Origin: Myrica gale
Taxonomy: Eukaryota > Streptophyta > Magnoliopsida > Fagales > Myricaceae
DNA length: 64,000 nucleotides
Direction: 5' to 3'
NCBI GenBank assembly: GCA_963930655.1
Contig: OZ005611.1
Location: forward strand, 8,253,501 to 8,317,500
Part shown: positions 62,198 through 64,000 of the stretch, piece by piece
Position numbering within the stretch: the first letter of the stretch is position 1
Layout: every line of letters begins with the position of its first letter
The notes under the pieces: generated by a model
The model's database searches: none
What the model was told of the DNA's origin: nothing
Seen by the model: the letters and a program-made list of their open reading frames with translations, nothing else
Position numbers and translations under genes: made by a program

Positions 62198-62840
62198 TAG
62201 GGGTGTTCATTTCCACCGGCGATTACCGTTTTAACTGCTAAAACCGTTACCGCTACTGTTACCGTTACCGGTAAGGGCGGTTATTGTGCCTTAGCGGTGT
62301 GGTGACGGTGTCAAATATGTGATTCCGTCAATTGCGGTGACGGTGAAAACCGTCACCTACACTACCGCTAACCACCCCTAGTTAAGATTTGAGATGATTA
62401 TTGATTATGTGACATACTTTTGTTGGAATATGTTAGTTGGTTTATGTCACATTGTTGAAAACTTTTATTAGACTTTAGTCTTTATGTTTGAATATGATAT
62501 TATGTTATACTTTTGAACAACTTTATATTTGTTATGATTGTTAATGATTATGATATGATATTTGAATATGTTATGATATGATTACTGATTATGATATTAT
62601 GTTGGAAATTAAAACAGTGAAAAAAATGAAAAAGCTAAAGGAAAAAACTTATTTTTTTTGCACAACAGTTATACGATTTAAACGATTATCGTATAACCGT
62701 TAACGTTAATACCGTCACCGGCAAGGGCGGTTATTGTGCCTTAGCGGTGCGGTGACGGTGTCAATTATGTGTTTCCGTCAATTGCGGTGACGTGACGGTT
62801 TTTGCCAAACCGTCACCTACACTACCGTTAATCACCCCTA
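62198..62840. mobile_element. hAT-type MITE inserted in exon 2 of the RPT4 pseudogene
   Basis: Ends TAGGGGTGTTCAT and, on the right, CACCCCTA, with perfect 8-bp duplications ATCTCAAG at 62190-62197 and 62841-62848; removing the element restores RPT4 homology. A segment of about 110 bp at 62272-62381, ending in ACCCCTA, is repeated at 62722-62841, so the element contains two right-end-like units. ACCGT and GCGGT motifs are dense in both subterminal regions. No transposase. Confidence 0.88.
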
Positions 62841-63085
62841 ATCTCAAGTCCCTTCAAAGAGTGGGCCAAATCATAGGCGAATTTCTCAGGCTTCTTGACA
62901 ATGGAAGCTGTAATATAGGCTTTCTTTCTTCACCTTTTTTCTGCAGTTTCAAGCTTTTAGTATTTCTGGTGGTACCATTAATGCTACTCATGAGCCATGG
63001 CTTGGAACTTGTAAACTCTCTTTCAATATATTTTCTTGTTGTGCTGTTAGTATTTATGCTAAAAGATAGCGCAAAGAAGGGGAAG

Positions 63086-63122
<37 letters not shown>
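63086..63122. repeat. compound CT/TA microsatellite in a pseudogene intron
   Basis: A run of CT units passes directly into a run of TA units within the intron between RPT4-like exons 2 and 3. Confidence 0.95.
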
Positions 63123-64000
63123 TTATCTCCTCCTGTTTGATAACACGGTTTTTCTTCTCTTCATTAGAAATTTCTTTGGGGAAAGCAGGTGGTTGGGTGG
63201 GTGGATCTATTGGACAATTCCGGAACTATTGTTTCAGTGATAGTTAAAGCAAGTAGTGGACTGAGTTATGTGTTTGGCTGCCGTAGCAAATTAAAAAGGA
63301 AAAACTAACTTCAGGAACTCGAGTAGTGCTTGATATGACTACTTCAACAATCATGCGGGCTCTTCTTCATGAAGTAACTATCTGAACATGTCAATTTGAT
63401 GTATTAATAGATGGTTCTGCTGATCATTATTTTCATACTGATGATATATTGTTATATCACTTTATTTAAGAGGTTGATCCAGTTGTGTATAATATGCTCC
63501 ACGAAGAACCAGGTAATGTTAGCTACTCTGCAGTGGGAGGACGGTCAGATTAAATTCGGGAACTCAGGGAATCAATATAACTGCCTCTAATGAATCCTGA
63601 GCTCTTTCTTAGGGTGGGAATCAAACCTCCTAAGGTAATGTCATTTCTACAATCTTGGGTTGGTAAGAGGTCTAGGAGGCACGGAATATGAATGCAAAAG
63701 CTGTGTCAATTGCTTCAGGGTGTTCTTCTCTATGGATCTCCTGGTACGGGAAAGACATTATTAGCCAGAGCAATTGCAAGCAAGATAGATGCCAATGTTT
63801 TTGTAGGTATGAATTCCTTGTTTTGAGTCTCGCATGTCAAGTCTGGATATGATTGTACTTATAAAAAAATGTTCTTGCTTGAACCGTTCATTACATTGAA
63901 TGTTGTTGTTTATTTTTTTGTGGTGATATAGATAGTATCAAGTGCTGTCATTGATGGGAGAAATGTTCAGTTATGCATGTGATCACCAAGTAAAAGCTCA

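Larger units (their letters stand above)
61370..64000 (+). pseudogene. RPT4: 26S proteasome ATPase RPT4 pseudogene, intron-bearing, runs off the right edge
   Basis: Copy of the AAA ATPase RPT4 (one of six in the proteasome base) that keeps its introns, so it is a DNA-level duplicate. Exon 1 (from ATG 61370) reads TGETEESERRRTAMSEHRKKLL, then shifts frame before KELESTVRA. Exon 2 (from about 62141) has RESMRAAK, a two-base loss before EFAKTEEDLK, then a 643-bp hAT insertion before SLQRVGQIIGEFLR. Exon 3 (from about 63239) has IVKASSG and GCRSK, another shift, then KEKLTSGTRVVLDMTT. Exon 4 (VDPVVYNMLHEEPGNVSYSA) has two in-frame stops, where SDQIREL and SIELPLMN should read through. Exon 5 has [20 protein letters not shown], a Walker A motif with Ser for the usual Pro. 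Exon 6 has SSAVID joined to MFSYACDHQ, with the sequence between them lost. It cannot encode a working subunit. Confidence 0.92.

Overview
The window looks like nuclear DNA of a woody-type eudicot plant. Genes have many short exons with GT..AG introns, intergenic DNA is AT-rich and crowded with small transposons, and every recognisable protein belongs to a plant family: a GH35 beta-galactosidase, a BEL1-like homeodomain factor, a DRD1-type SNF2 protein, a CrRLK1L receptor kinase and a SUMO E1 subunit. The species cannot be named from the sequence alone.

Layout. 1-3939 (minus): 5' part of a beta-galactosidase gene that runs off the left edge. 6032-15066 (minus): an 18-exon RBM28/Nop4-type RNA-binding protein gene whose introns hold an antisense 5'-truncated LINE and MITEs. 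15284-16320: a Tourist-like MITE beside an intronless, frameshifted EMG1/NEP1 copy. 17861-19546: a hAT-like element carrying a pentatricopeptide-repeat (PPR) gene fragment. 19547-27700: gene-free DNA with at least eight short inverted-repeat elements. 28303-34127 (plus): a BEL1-like homeobox gene with a uORF-containing leader. 35526-41447 (minus): a DRD1/CHR35-type SNF2 gene. 41448-47368: gene-free, with two Mutator-like elements bounded by target-site duplications. 47369-53724 (plus): the SUMO-activating enzyme subunit SAE2. 53725-57325: spacer with a SINE. 57326-59938 (minus): an intronless BUPS-type receptor kinase. 61370-64000 (plus): a decayed, intron-bearing copy of the proteasome ATPase RPT4, split by a hAT-type MITE.

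The host genes are unrelated housekeeping, regulatory and cell-wall genes; no operon-like or cluster logic links them. The most informative content is the transposon record. Target-site duplications can be read directly for four Mutator-like foldback elements (9-10 bp), two hAT-like elements (8 bp), two SINEs (15 and 17 bp) and several PIF/Harbinger-type MITEs (3 bp). One hAT-like and one Mutator-like element carry internal DNA that looks captured. No LTR retroelement, virus-like element, CRISPR array, rRNA or tRNA gene was recognised.
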